A stretch of 64,000 nucleotides of DNA, taken from the NCBI GenBank assembly GCA_963735085.1, contig CAVTJP010000010.1, positions 124,001-188,000 of the forward strand, read 5' to 3'. A program made the translations under genes and the position numbers. The notes beneath the pieces were generated by a model. It worked only from the letters and a program-made list of their open reading frames with translations, made no database searches and was not told where the DNA came from. Below are positions 36,058 through 44,958 of this stretch, one piece after another (within the stretch, counting starts at the first letter, position 1; each line of letters opens with the position of its first letter). The stretch is from DATJGR01 sp963735085 (GTDB lineage: Bacteria; Pseudomonadota; Gammaproteobacteria; Pseudomonadales; Azotimanducaceae).

Positions 36058-36539
36058 CGTGGCGCGCGCCTCGCCACCGCTCGCAGCACGTCGCGCGCGA
36101 CCGCATGCAGTGCGCCGGGGTCGGCGTCGAATCCGGGTGCGAAGCGCTGATGACCCAACGCTGCGCCGGGACCGTTGGAGAACACATCGCTTGCGACGAA
36201 TCCGTCGAGGTAGCTGAGCCACGCTGCCCCGGTCAGCGGCGCGGCTTCGTGCCGTCGAGCGCCGTAAATCAGTGCGCGTTTGAGCAGATCGTTGACCGAA
36301 TCGGCATATGCCTGGGCTGACAGCTCGTGCCCGCGCGATGCAATCAGCAGTGCGTCGAGGGCGTCGAGCGCACGACGAAACGGGCGGCCGCGACGACGTG
36401 CCCGATACAACCAAACCGCGAGCCAGACACATGCAGCGATCGCGCACAGTGCCAGAACCCACCAGCCGGGCGCCGGTGGCCAGAGTCCCGGTGGTGCGGG
36501 CAAATGCAGGTCGCGTAGCTGCTCGAGCGGGTCGTCCAT
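36054..36539 (-). CDS. DUF4381 membrane protein of the Bat operon
   Basis: 161 residues. A short N-terminal segment (DPLEQLRDLHLPAPPGLWPP) precedes one transmembrane helix (GWWVLALCAIAACVWLAVW) and a basic cytoplasmic part with a helical LLKRALIYGARRHEAAPLTG. This matches DUF4381, the protein regularly found between DUF58 and BatA genes. The ATG at 36539 overlaps the DUF58 stop and its own stop overlaps the batA start. Function is unknown, presumably a small membrane member of the complex. Confidence 0.85.
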   Translation of the reverse strand: MDDPLEQLRDLHLPAPPGLWPPAPGWWVLALCAIAACVWLAVWLYRARRRGRPFRRALDALDALLIASRGHELSAQAYADSVNDLLKRALIYGARRHEAAPLTGAAWLSYLDGFVASDVFSNGPGAALGHQRFAPGFDADPGALHAVARDVLRAVARRAPR

Positions 36540-37489
36540 CAATGCACGAGGCGTTCGCCAAGCCGCGTCAAAGCGGGTTCGTTGGTTGCCAGTGCAATGA
36601 ACTGGCTGCGGGTTGCGATACACACCGCCTCGAGTGATTTGAGGTGCGCTGCGAATTCGTCTCGATAGCGTGCCCGTACGCCTGAATCGGACGTTGACAA
36701 CACGTTGCGTATGACCCCGTCGGTGACTGTGTAGCGATCCGGTGGCGGTAACTCACGCTCGAGCGGATCGCTGACGTGAATCAGCACGAGGCTGTTGTGT
36801 CGCGCGATGCGTTTCAGGCGGCGTTCGTCATCCGCATCGTAGCCGGAGAAATCGGAAATGAGGTAGATGCGGTGGCCGTTGCGGGCAATGCGGATCAGAT
36901 GATCGAGCACGATCGGCAAGCGGCGCGGTCGCGGCGCTGCGGAGGCTGTTCCGCGCGACGTACTGTCGCGCAACGCATTGTTACTGGCGCCGACCTGATT
37001 GAGCAGACGCACGACGACGCGCGCGCTGCGAAACGGTTTGAACGCGTGTTCGCCCTCGTCGTTGAAGACCAGACCGCCGACGCGGTCGCCGCTATCGACG
37101 GCGTGCCAGGCGAGCAGCGCGGCGCATTCGGCGGCGGCGACCGATTTCATGCGCACGCGACTGCCGAAGTACATCGCTCTGCTCTGGTCGACCACGACCA
37201 AGGTTGGCCGCTCGCGTTCCTCTCGATACACCTTGGTATGCGGCTTGGCTTTGCGTGCCGTCACGCGCCAGTCGATGGAGCGAACGTCGTCGCCCGGCTG
37301 GTACAGCCGCACCTCGGCGAAGTCGACGCCCCGACCACGGTGGCGCGACAGCCGGCCACCGCTATGGGGAGCGGTTGTTGGCGTTGACGCGGTGCGCAGT
37401 GGCAGCTTCACGCCGCGCAGCGCGATCAACTGCGCGACGGTGACGTTTGCGCCGCGCAGCTGCGCGATGGCAGCGGTCTGAGTCGTCAT
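36539..37489 (-). CDS. DUF58 domain protein of the MoxR/Bat operon
   Basis: 316 residues. The DUF58 signature FAEVRLYQPGDDVRSIDWRV is followed by AKPHTKVYREERERPTLVVV and DQSRAMYFGSR, a degenerate VWA-like fold, and a C-terminal region with LVLIHVSDPLERELPPP. Members act with MoxR ATPases, probably as part of a metal-dependent chaperone-like complex. The start overlaps the moxR stop by four bases (ATGA) and the stop overlaps the DUF4381 start. Confidence 0.92.
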   Translation of the reverse strand: MTTQTAAIAQLRGANVTVAQLIALRGVKLPLRTASTPTTAPHSGGRLSRHRGRGVDFAEVRLYQPGDDVRSIDWRVTARKAKPHTKVYREERERPTLVVVDQSRAMYFGSRVRMKSVAAAECAALLAWHAVDSGDRVGGLVFNDEGEHAFKPFRSARVVVRLLNQVGASNNALRDSTSRGTASAAPRPRRLPIVLDHLIRIARNGHRIYLISDFSGYDADDERRLKRIARHNSLVLIHVSDPLERELPPPDRYTVTDGVIRNVLSTSDSGVRARYRDEFAAHLKSLEAVCIATRSQFIALATNEPALTRLGERLVH

Positions 37490-38463
37490 GGGGCGGGAAC
37501 GGCTGCGAGTATCCGGTCGATGAGTTGGTCGGCGTCGATCGCCTGCGCCTCTGCTTCGAAGCTGGTGATGATGCGATGCCGCAGCGCATCGTGCGCCACG
37601 CTGCGCACGTCATCCGGCGTGACGTAGTTGCGACCGTCGAGCCAGGCCACTGCGCGGCTGCATTGATCGAGTGCAATGGTGCCGCGAGGGCTCGCACCGT
37701 ATTCGAGCCAACCGACGAGATCGGCTTGATACAGATCGGGTTGCCGAGTGGCCATCACCAGTTGGACGAGATATTCCTCGACGCCCGGCGCCATATATTG
37801 ATCGATGATCTGTTGTCGCGCGGCGAATATATCGTGCGCGTCGAGCCGCACCGGTGCGGCTGCTTCACGCTTGCCGACGACCTCGGCGCGCACGAGGCTG
37901 AGGATCGCGTGTTCTGCCTGCGCACTCGGATAGTCGACTTTGACGTGCATCAGAAATCGATCGAGCTGCGCTTCGGGCAGCGGATAAGTGCCTTCCTGTT
38001 CGATCGGATTCTGCGTCGCCATCACCAGAAACAGTTCCGGCAATGGATAGGTCTCGCGACCGATGCTGACCTGGCGCTCGGCCATCGCTTCGAGCAATGC
38101 CGATTGCACTTTAGCCGGCGCCCGATTGACCTCGTCGGCAAGCACCAGGTTGTGGAAGATCGGCCCTTGCTGAAAATGGAACGAGCCGTCTTCCGGACGG
38201 TAGATGTCGGTGCCGGTGACGTCGCTCGGCAGCAGATCGGGCGTAAATTGAATGCGATGGAAGTCGCCGTTGACTGCGCTTGCGAGTTCTTTGATCGCGC
38301 GCGTTTTCGCGAGGCCTGGAGCGCCTTCAACGAGCAGGTGTCCGCCGCACAACAGCGCGGTCATCAGCCTTTCGATCAACGGCCGCTGGCCGATGATGCG
38401 CTGGTCCAGCCAATCCATCACGATGCGGATCTTGTCCTGCTGCTGAGCGGCGACTGCTTGCAT
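37486..38463 (-). CDS. moxR: MoxR-family AAA+ ATPase
   Basis: 325 residues. Walker A is LLVEGAPGLAKTRAIKELA, Walker B NLVLADEVNRAPAKVQSALLEA, sensor 1 LVMATQNPIEQEGTYPLPEA. The lid domain has the usual GASPRGTIAL and YVTPDDVRSVAHDALRHRI. MoxR ATPases are thought to remodel or load metals into partners, here the DUF58 and VWA proteins encoded next. It is first in a six-gene minus-strand operon ending with batD; promoters should lie in the 240-base gap to pyrD. Confidence 0.95.
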   Translation of the reverse strand: MQAVAAQQQDKIRIVMDWLDQRIIGQRPLIERLMTALLCGGHLLVEGAPGLAKTRAIKELASAVNGDFHRIQFTPDLLPSDVTGTDIYRPEDGSFHFQQGPIFHNLVLADEVNRAPAKVQSALLEAMAERQVSIGRETYPLPELFLVMATQNPIEQEGTYPLPEAQLDRFLMHVKVDYPSAQAEHAILSLVRAEVVGKREAAAPVRLDAHDIFAARQQIIDQYMAPGVEEYLVQLVMATRQPDLYQADLVGWLEYGASPRGTIALDQCSRAVAWLDGRNYVTPDDVRSVAHDALRHRIITSFEAEAQAIDADQLIDRILAAVPAP

Positions 38464-38706
38464 GTGCTGCCTTGTTCGAAACGTCCGTCATTGTAGCTGC
38501 GCTCGAGGTCGAGTCCAGCCGAGCGCCGTGTGAGGCATAGCTGCACCGCATTGAGCGCAATCTGTGGTTCGAGGATGAGTTCAGGCATTAGATGGGACAG
38601 CGGTGCAGAAGTTCGCCGCAACGCGTGGCGTTCCGTATGCTGCGTCGTTGCCAGCACGACAGGCATCGGTACACTGTCGCGCCACGTTCGCCTTGGTGTT
38701 TCTGAA

Positions 38707-39732
38707 GTGTATCGGGCCTTGCGCAAATGGATGTTTCTGCTGCCGCCGGAAACCGCGCACACGATTGCGCTGCGAGCGCTCGATGTCGGATGCCGAGTCG
38801 GCGCCACGCAACGGGTCGTTGCAAGCGTGTACCAGCCTGTCACGGTGATGGGACTGAAGTTTCGCAACCGAATTGGTCTTGCAGCGGGTCTCGACAAGGA
38901 CGCGCGCTGTATCGAGGGCCTGCTGGCGCTGGGCTTTGGTTTCGTCGAAGTGGGTACCGTCACGCCGCGCCCGCAATCCGGTAATCCGCGGCCGCGACTG
39001 TTTCGATTGCCGCATGAAGCGGCGCTGATCAATCGAATGGGATTCAACAACGCGGGTGCTGACGCAGCGGCTGCACGCATACGTCGCGCGCGCCAACGCT
39101 TGGGCCCGGTGGCCGGCCGCATCGGCGTCAACATCGGTAAGAACCGGGATACTGATTTGGACGATGCGGCGGACGATTATCTGCGCGCGCTCGATGCGGT
39201 ATACGACGTTGCGGACTACGTAACCGTCAATGTGTCGTCACCCAATACCGCCGGCCTGCGCGCGCTGCAGGAGGACGCCGCGTTGCGCGGGCTGCTGACG
39301 AAATTGAAGAGCCGCCAGGCAGAGTTGTACGCGCAGCGCGGCCGCTACGTTCCGTTGACGGCTAAGATCGCGCCGGATCTCGCACCCGATGCGATTGCGG
39401 CGCTCGCCGCTGTGTTGATCGATGTGGGTATCGATGGCTGCATCGCAACGAACACGACGATCACCAGACCGATTCCGGCAAACGCGGAGCATCGCGACGA
39501 AGCGGGTGGTCTGAGTGGCGTGCCGCTGCACAATCTCGCGGTAGATTGCGTCGCGCGCATGGCTGATGCGCTTGGTGGGCGTGTGCCGATCATCGGCGTC
39601 GGTGGCATTCACGACGTCGCAAGCGCGCGTCACTTCATCGACGCGGGCGCTTCGCTGGTGCAGGTCTACACTGGGTTCATCTATGAGGGCCCTCGACTGA
39701 TACGCGACATCGCGCTCGCCCTCGGTGCCTAG
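38707..39732 (+). CDS. pyrD: Dihydroorotate dehydrogenase, class 2 (quinone)
   Basis: 341 residues. It oxidises dihydroorotate to orotate with FMN and ubiquinone, bound to the inner membrane by an N-terminal amphipathic region (VYRALRKWMFLLPPETAHTI). Class 2 motifs are NRIGLAAGLDKDARCIEGLL, FGFVEVGTVTPRPQSGNPRP, the catalytic-Ser loop VNVSSPNTAGLRALQ, and TNTTITRP and PIIGVGGIHD. The GTG at 38707 fits the family N-terminus; an ATG at 38731 would cut into the membrane helix, and the reading frame upstream to 38530 has no homology. Confidence 0.93.
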   Translation: MYRALRKWMFLLPPETAHTIALRALDVGCRVGATQRVVASVYQPVTVMGLKFRNRIGLAAGLDKDARCIEGLLALGFGFVEVGTVTPRPQSGNPRPRLFRLPHEAALINRMGFNNAGADAAAARIRRARQRLGPVAGRIGVNIGKNRDTDLDDAADDYLRALDAVYDVADYVTVNVSSPNTAGLRALQEDAALRGLLTKLKSRQAELYAQRGRYVPLTAKIAPDLAPDAIAALAAVLIDVGIDGCIATNTTITRPIPANAEHRDEAGGLSGVPLHNLAVDCVARMADALGGRVPIIGVGGIHDVASARHFIDAGASLVQVYTGFIYEGPRLIRDIALALGA

Positions 39733-39779
39733 CCATTTGCGACCAGAGGGCGGAGGAGCTCGACGAGATAGAGGGTAAG

Positions 39780-39835
39780 CTAAAATCTGTAAAAGCTTGT
39801 TAAGCTATTGAAAATTATGTAAATATAATTTCTCA
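39780..39835 (+). promoter_or_regulatory. AT-rich promoter region upstream of second amtB
   Basis: An A/T-rich stretch between pyrD and the second amtB with a perfect TATAAT at 39824-39829. The hexamers 17-18 bases before it (TAAGCT, TTAAGC) are poor -35 boxes; TTGTTA at 39797 with TAAATA 17 bases later is an alternative pairing. No sigma-54 consensus was seen, unlike at the first amtB. A strong Shine-Dalgarno (GAGGGGAGAG) follows at about 39851-39860. Confidence 0.4.
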
Positions 39836-39867
39836 GTAAGTCAATTTCTAGAGGGGAGAGATGACGA

Positions 39868-41076
39868 ATGAACGGGAGCGATACCGCGTGGGTGCTGACG
39901 TCGACGGCGTTGGTTTTGTTCATGACGATTCCGGGGCTTGCACTCTTCTACGGCGGCCTCGTTCGGACGAAGAATGTCCTCAGCGTGTTGATGCAGTGTT
40001 TCGCAATCACCTGCGTCGTGTCGCTGCTGTGGGTGCTGTCGGGATACAGCTTCGCATTTGCAGACGGTAGCGCGTTCATCGGCGGCTTGAGCAAAGCGCT
40101 GTTCGCCGGCGTCACCGCCGACGCCGTGCGCGGCACGATCCCGGAACCGGCGTTCGCAATGTTTCAACTGACGTTTGCGATCATCACCCCCGCATTGGTT
40201 GTTGGAGGATTCGCCGAACGGATGCGCTTTGGCGCCTGCCTTCTGTTTGCTGCGCTGTGGTTTCTGGCGGTATACGCGCCGGTGTGCCATTGGGTGTGGG
40301 GCGGTGGGTGGCTGTCCGAACTGGGCGTGAAGGATTTTGCCGGCGGCATCGTCGTGCACATTACCGCCGGTGCTGGCGCACTGACGGCTGCGCTGGTGCT
40401 CGGGGCGCGGCGTGGATTTCCGCATCAGGTCAGCCCGCCACACAACATGACGTTGACGGTGGCTGGCGCTGGAATGCTGTGGGTCGGCTGGTTCGGCTTT
40501 AACGGCGGCAGCGCACTGGCAGCAAACGGCGATGCCGCGATGGCGATGCTGGTGACTCATATCTCTGCGTCGGCGGGCGCTCTCGTCTGGCTGGCGGCAG
40601 AGTGGGTTCGGTTCGGTAAACCGAGCGTGCTCGGCGCCGTGACCGGTATGGTCGCCGGCCTAGGCACGATCACGCCCGCGTCTGGATTCGTCGGCCCCGG
40701 TGGCGCTCTCGTGATCGGTATCACCGCAGGATTGCTGTGTTTTGGCGTCACCAATTACCTCAAGCGCACGCTGCACATCGACGATTCGCTCGATGTGTTT
40801 CCGGTGCACGGGGTCGGCGGCCTGCTCGGGACGCTGCTGACCGGCGTGTTTGCCAGCAACGCGCTCGGCATTTTCAGCGGACGCGAGACGGTTCAGATCG
40901 GGCACCAACTCGGGGTGCAGGCGATCGGCGCGTTCAGCGTGTTGCTCTACACAATTGTCGTCACGTTCGTCGTGTTGAAGCTGGTGTCGGTGGTGACCCC
41001 TTTGCGTGTATCGGCTGAGGAGGAAACCGAGGGTCTCGATCTGGTGTTGCACAACGAGCGCGGCTACGACTTGTAA
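39868..41076 (+). CDS. amt: Ammonium transporter, Amt/MEP/Rh family (copy 2)
   Basis: 402 residues, with no cleavable signal sequence, unlike the first copy. Motifs are DTAWVLTSTALVLFMTIPGL, LFYGGLVRTKNVLSVLMQ, CHWVWGGGWLSELGVKDFAG, GGIVVHITAGAG and DVFPVHGVGGLLGTLLTG, with the two pore His. The acidic tail (SAEEETEGLDLVLHNERGYD) resembles that of copy 1 and is likely PII-binding. It stands alone between pyrD and the repeat region. The two paralogues may differ in affinity or regulation. Confidence 0.95.
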   Translation: MNGSDTAWVLTSTALVLFMTIPGLALFYGGLVRTKNVLSVLMQCFAITCVVSLLWVLSGYSFAFADGSAFIGGLSKALFAGVTADAVRGTIPEPAFAMFQLTFAIITPALVVGGFAERMRFGACLLFAALWFLAVYAPVCHWVWGGGWLSELGVKDFAGGIVVHITAGAGALTAALVLGARRGFPHQVSPPHNMTLTVAGAGMLWVGWFGFNGGSALAANGDAAMAMLVTHISASAGALVWLAAEWVRFGKPSVLGAVTGMVAGLGTITPASGFVGPGGALVIGITAGLLCFGVTNYLKRTLHIDDSLDVFPVHGVGGLLGTLLTGVFASNALGIFSGRETVQIGHQLGVQAIGAFSVLLYTIVVTFVVLKLVSVVTPLRVSAEEETEGLDLVLHNERGYDL

Positions 41077-41108
41077 TTGCGTCCGAGAGGTGTGCTCCGA
41101 TTCACGGT

Positions 41109-41224
41109 GAGGTGGATGTTCATTGCGCCGCTCTTCACAACGAGAGCGCCGTAAGTCCCATCCCTGGAGCTCGTCCTGCGCCATCCCTGGCGCAGTACGG
41201 TCCGGCGCAATGAACATCCACCTC
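41109..41224 (+). repeat. Large hairpin repeat, copy 2 (type B)
   Basis: A 116-bp palindromic element after the second amtB. Arms 41109-41130 and 41203-41224 pair perfectly over 22 bp; the outer end of the arm is GAGGTGGATG. The loop holds the family core GTAAGTCCC, CCTGGAGCTCGTC, GCGCCATCCCTGGCGC. The right flank CACCTGCGTGGGCGT matches the flank of copy 4. It is followed at 130 bp by the inverted type A copy 3. Confidence 0.9.
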
Positions 41225-41263
41225 CACCTGCGTGGGCGTCTCCAACGATAATAGGCAGGGGCA

Positions 41264-41328
41264 AGGGTCAGAGTGCTTCATGCGACGTGGAGCCGCGTTT
41301 ATATGTCTTGGTGAAGCACTCTGACCCT
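41264..41328. repeat. 17-bp inverted repeat with GGGTCAGA, inserted between hairpins 2 and 3
   Basis: Arms 41264-41280 (AGGGTCAGAGTGCTTCA) and 41312-41328 are perfect complements around a 31-base spacer. The equivalent spacer at the other composite locus (54185-54252) is 68 bp against 130 bp here and lacks this sequence. The difference, 62 bp, is close to the size of this element, so it looks like a discrete insertion. The GGGTCAGA arm is shared with the hairpin at 11398-11446. In place it could terminate transcription from amt. Confidence 0.75.
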
Positions 41329-41354
41329 CTCCCCGAACGAAGCGCGACGCTCGA

Positions 41355-41474
41355 GTCGAGATGGGGGCGGGTGCGCTATGCGACGGACCGTCGGCGCCAG
41401 GGATGGCGCTGACGAGCTCCAGGGATGGGACTTACCGCGTGTCCGACGCATAGCGCACCCGCCCCCATCTCGAC
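41355..41474 (-). repeat. Large hairpin repeat, copy 3 (type A, inverted)
   Basis: A 120-bp element. Arms 41355-41382 and 41447-41474 pair perfectly over 28 bp; after an A-A mismatch five more pairs follow (41384-41388 with 41441-41445). The core is on the minus strand, so it faces copy 2. The left flank carries the conserved GCGCGACGCTCGAG. It ends 23 bases before the ddl stop codon on the other side. Confidence 0.9.
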
Positions 41475-41496
41475 CACAACCCAGTGAGTCTCCGGT

Positions 41497-42447
41497 TCAG
41501 CCCCGCACGCCGCGTTCGAGTGCGCTGGTCACCAGCGCATCGACCAGTGCTTCGAACGTATAACCTGCCGCGCGCGCGCCGTCCGGATACAAGCTGGTCG
41601 GCGTCATGCCGGGCAGCGTGTTGACCTCCAGCAGCACGATGTCTTGCGCGTCGGTGACGATGAAATCGGCGCGCGACAGATCTGCGCAGCCGAGCGCCGC
41701 GTGAGCCGTGAGTGCGATTTCCTGCAGGCGCTCGCGACACGTCACGCTGACACCGGCCGGTATCACGTGTTCGCTTTCGCCGACGGTGTAGCGGTGCGTG
41801 TAGTCATACCAGGTGCCGCTGGGCGTACGCACTTCGATCGTCGGAAACGCCTGCGCGGATTGGCCATGTAGATCGATCACGCCGACCGTCACCTCGGTGC
41901 CCATGACAAACGCTTCCACCATCACGCCGTCACCCAACGCAAACGCGGTTTGCAGCGGTTGTGTCAGATCGCCGCCATTCATCACCGGCGTCACGCCGAT
42001 GGCGGAGCCCTGCCGCAGTGGCTTCACGACGACTCGATCGCCCAATGTGGCAAGCGTCTTCCTGCAGGCATCGGCAACCGGCGTATCCGATGCGAAGACG
42101 ATATCGGCACACAGTGGCAGCCCGGCGCGCTGGAAGATCGCCTTCGCAAGGCTCTTGTCCATCGCCGCGGCGCTTGCGTGCACGCCACTGCCGACGTACG
42201 GCACGCCGAGAATTTCTAGATAACCCTGCACTGTGCCGTCTTCACCGGGCGGCCCGTGCAGAACTGGAAAAACCACGTCGGCACGATATTTTTGCAGCGC
42301 CTGTGTCAGCGCGCCATCGAGCTCGAATTGCTGCACATGTTGATACGTTGCCTGCAGCGCCTTCGTGACGCCGGCGGCCGATGAGCGCGACACAGCCGCC
42401 TCGTTGGAGCGACCACCGGCGATGATCGCGATCCGTGCCGCTTTCAC
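41497..42447 (-). CDS. ddl: D-alanine--D-alanine ligase family ATP-grasp enzyme
   Basis: 316 residues. It joins two D-alanines for peptidoglycan. The N-terminal IIAGGRSNEAAVSRSSAAGV, the substrate loop VLHGPPGEDGTVQGYLE, ATP-grasp strands RVVVKPLRQGSAIGV, and the omega-loop/metal segment IVLLEVNTLPGMTPTS are all present, in the right order. It lies away from any mur/fts cluster and ends an operon with an S9 peptidase (overlap four bases), GNAT and C39-like genes. A second, housekeeping Ddl may exist elsewhere, and a different dipeptide product is possible. Confidence 0.9.
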   Translation of the reverse strand: MKAARIAIIAGGRSNEAAVSRSSAAGVTKALQATYQHVQQFELDGALTQALQKYRADVVFPVLHGPPGEDGTVQGYLEILGVPYVGSGVHASAAAMDKSLAKAIFQRAGLPLCADIVFASDTPVADACRKTLATLGDRVVVKPLRQGSAIGVTPVMNGGDLTQPLQTAFALGDGVMVEAFVMGTEVTVGVIDLHGQSAQAFPTIEVRTPSGTWYDYTHRYTVGESEHVIPAGVSVTCRERLQEIALTAHAALGCADLSRADFIVTDAQDIVLLEVNTLPGMTPTSLYPDGARAAGYTFEALVDALVTSALERGVRG

Positions 42448-44393
42448 TGGATTTGCTTCGCCTGGGTCAATGTCAGATTTTCGATATCGAGCGGTGGCAG
42501 CGTGTCGGCCGGTTCGAAGCCGAAGATGCGCGCGAAGAACAGATACTCACCTTCGAGCGCGCGCTTGATGTTGGTCGCCTGCCGGAATCCGTGCTGCTCG
42601 CCGGCGAACGCGACATAGGCGACCGGCAGTCGTCTGCGCCGCAACGCATCGACCATGGCTTCGGCTTGATTCGGTGGTACCACCTTGTCTTCGAGCCCCT
42701 GAAAGAAGACGACGGGGCACGTCAGTTGATCGACGTGGTGAATCGGCGAGCGTTCGACGTACAGATCGCGGGCCTGCGGATATGGACCGATCAAACGATC
42801 GAGGTAGCGCGACTCGAATTTGTGTGTGTCGCGTGCCAGCGATTCCAGATCGCCGACGCCGTAGTGGCTCGCGCCGGCGCGAAACGCATCGCCGAACGTC
42901 AACGCTGCGAGCGTGGTAAAGCCGCCGGCGCTGCCGCCGCGGATCGCGACACGGGCCCGATCGATCCGGCCGGCTTTGGCGAGGTAATCGACGAGGTCTT
43001 CGCAGTCGTGTACGTCAACGACACCCCATTGGCCGTCGAGCCGCTGGCGATAGGCGCGCCCGTAGCCGCTCGATCCACCGTAGTTCACATCAGCCACCGC
43101 CCAGCCGCGCGTGGTGTAGTACTGGATCCAGAAATTGATCACCGGGTGCGCAGCGGCCGTCGGTCCGCCGTGACTCATCACCAACAACGGTGGTCGTTCG
43201 GTATCTGCACCAACAACCTGTGGATTGTGCGGCGGATAGAAGTAGGCGTACGCAGTCGCGCCGTCCCGAGTTGGATATTCGATCGACTCCGGCATTGAAA
43301 ACCACGCGGGGTCGATTGCGATTCGGCCGGCTTCAGCAATCGCATTGCCATCAGGTTCGCCGGCCAGGCCGATCGAGGTGATCGTCGCGAGACGGTTGGG
43401 GCTGCCACCGATGAAGTAGAGGCGCGCGTCGAACAGCGCCATGCCGAAGTACGCGGGCCATTCGCTGGCCAACGGCGTCGCCATCGCCTGATCGACATCG
43501 ATGATCAGCAAGCTGGAGGTGCCTTTCTCCATGCGTTGGGCGATTACGTGACGCGGGCCGAGTACACAGTAGTACTTCGAGCCGAGGCCCCACGCCGGTC
43601 CGCTGTACTCAGCCGCATCGGGATAGATGCAATAGATGCCGCTGTCGTCGTAGCTGTACAGGTTCCAGAATCCGCTCCGATCAGACGCGAACACGATGCG
43701 ATCGGGGCTCAGCCATTCGGGCTGCACGATCGATTCGGTCGCGCCGCCGGCAACGATTGTCTCACCGCTCAATGCGCCGTGGTCATCGAAGCTCGCAACA
43801 TGCAACTGGGTGCCGTCCCACGGCATGTTCGGGTGGTCCCAACTCAGAAAGCACAAACGCTGCGCATCGGGTGACAACCGCGGCGCGCCGTAAAAATCAT
43901 GGCCGCGGTGTAAGTCGATCGTTTCTCCGCTGCCGGTGTCGATTGCAATCAGGCAGTTCTCGCGTTCGCTCTCGCCAGGTCGCTCACCGACTGCAATGAG
44001 GCGCGCGCGCGATGGGTCGAAGGCAAAATCGGCATAGCGCGTGTCTGCGTCGGTGTGCGTCAGCGCGGTTGGCGTGGCGCCGGTCAACGCGACGCGATAG
44101 ACATTCTGATCGGCGAAGTTCACGAAATACGCGTCGGTTTCGGTCACGCAGTACGCACCACCCCCGTATTCGTGCACGCGCGTACGGACGTTGAATGGGG
44201 AGGGGGTCAGTTCGGTGCGCCGACCATCCGCATATGCGATCAGCGTGTTGCGGCCACCTTCGTCCGGTCGCGATTCCAACCAGAACAATGCGGTGGCGTT
44301 GGCACTCAATGCGCTCAGGCCAATGACACCGCCGGTGATCGTCTCGGCACTGATCGGCGACGGCCAGGTGCCGTACGGCGCTACTGAAGGCAT
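42444..44393 (-). CDS. S9 family serine peptidase (prolyl oligopeptidase-type)
   Basis: 649 residues. An N-terminal beta-propeller (about residues 20-370, blades such as FASDRSGFWNLYSYDD) is followed by an alpha/beta-hydrolase domain. Catalytic Ser lies in IRGGSAGGFTTLAALTFG, Asp is expected in VVFFQGLEDKVVPPNQ, and His in AFAGEQHGFRQ. Family members are dipeptidyl-peptidases or acylaminoacyl-peptidases. No clear signal peptide, so likely cytoplasmic. It overlaps ddl by four bases and starts 15 bases after the GNAT gene. Confidence 0.93.
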   Translation of the reverse strand: MPSVAPYGTWPSPISAETITGGVIGLSALSANATALFWLESRPDEGGRNTLIAYADGRRTELTPSPFNVRTRVHEYGGGAYCVTETDAYFVNFADQNVYRVALTGATPTALTHTDADTRYADFAFDPSRARLIAVGERPGESERENCLIAIDTGSGETIDLHRGHDFYGAPRLSPDAQRLCFLSWDHPNMPWDGTQLHVASFDDHGALSGETIVAGGATESIVQPEWLSPDRIVFASDRSGFWNLYSYDDSGIYCIYPDAAEYSGPAWGLGSKYYCVLGPRHVIAQRMEKGTSSLLIIDVDQAMATPLASEWPAYFGMALFDARLYFIGGSPNRLATITSIGLAGEPDGNAIAEAGRIAIDPAWFSMPESIEYPTRDGATAYAYFYPPHNPQVVGADTERPPLLVMSHGGPTAAAHPVINFWIQYYTTRGWAVADVNYGGSSGYGRAYRQRLDGQWGVVDVHDCEDLVDYLAKAGRIDRARVAIRGGSAGGFTTLAALTFGDAFRAGASHYGVGDLESLARDTHKFESRYLDRLIGPYPQARDLYVERSPIHHVDQLTCPVVFFQGLEDKVVPPNQAEAMVDALRRRRLPVAYVAFAGEQHGFRQATNIKRALEGEYLFFARIFGFEPADTLPPLDIENLTLTQAKQIQ

Positions 44394-44408
44394 GGGGCTG
44401 GCTGCGGA

Positions 44409-44948
44409 TTAATCGCCACGGAGTGTATCCCGGTGATGATGGATTGCCCAACGTTCATGGTCCCGCCAGGCTCCCGCAATATAGAGAAAGTTCCGCGAAA
44501 AGCCCTCGTTGACGAAGCCGCAACGTTTCACCAGATTGATCGACGGTGCGTTATTCGGCTGGATGTTCGCCTCGAGTCGATGCAACCCCAACGTACCAAA
44601 CGCGAAACGCACGGCGGCTTTGAGGCCGCCGGTCATGTATCCACGTCCGGCGTATGGAAGGCCCGCGTAGTATCCCAGCGATGCGTTCAGGAATGATCCG
44701 CGCACGATGTTGTTCAGATTGATGACGCCGACGATCGCCCCATCATCGCCGCGGCATACCAGCAATCCCTCGTGGTCGTTGCGGCTCATGCGAGCGAGGT
44801 AGCCGTCGAACGCGCGCGTCGTCAACGGCGGTGAGATCCATGGATCATGCAGGCTGCGGCTGGCGCGCATCAATTCGATGAATTCGTCGCGGTCGTCGCG
44901 TGCGACGGCGCGAACGAGGACCTGCGGGTTGGCGGTCGAGCGCGTCAC
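44409..44948 (-). CDS. GNAT acetyltransferase, RimJ/RimL-like
   Basis: 179 residues. The RimJ/RimL-like pattern is LVRAVARDDRDEFIELMRAS, GVINLNNIVRGSFLNASLGY, the acetyl-CoA loop LPYAGRGYMTGGLKAAVRFA, and LHRLEANIQPNNAPSINLVK with RCGFVNEGFSRN. These enzymes acetylate N-termini of ribosomal proteins or small amines. It sits between the C39-like gene (10-base gap) and the S9 peptidase (15-base gap), so it is one of four co-oriented genes. Confidence 0.92.
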   Translation of the reverse strand: MTRSTANPQVLVRAVARDDRDEFIELMRASRSLHDPWISPPLTTRAFDGYLARMSRNDHEGLLVCRGDDGAIVGVINLNNIVRGSFLNASLGYYAGLPYAGRGYMTGGLKAAVRFAFGTLGLHRLEANIQPNNAPSINLVKRCGFVNEGFSRNFLYIAGAWRDHERWAIHHHRDTLRGD

Positions 44949-44958
44949 CAGCGTTCTC

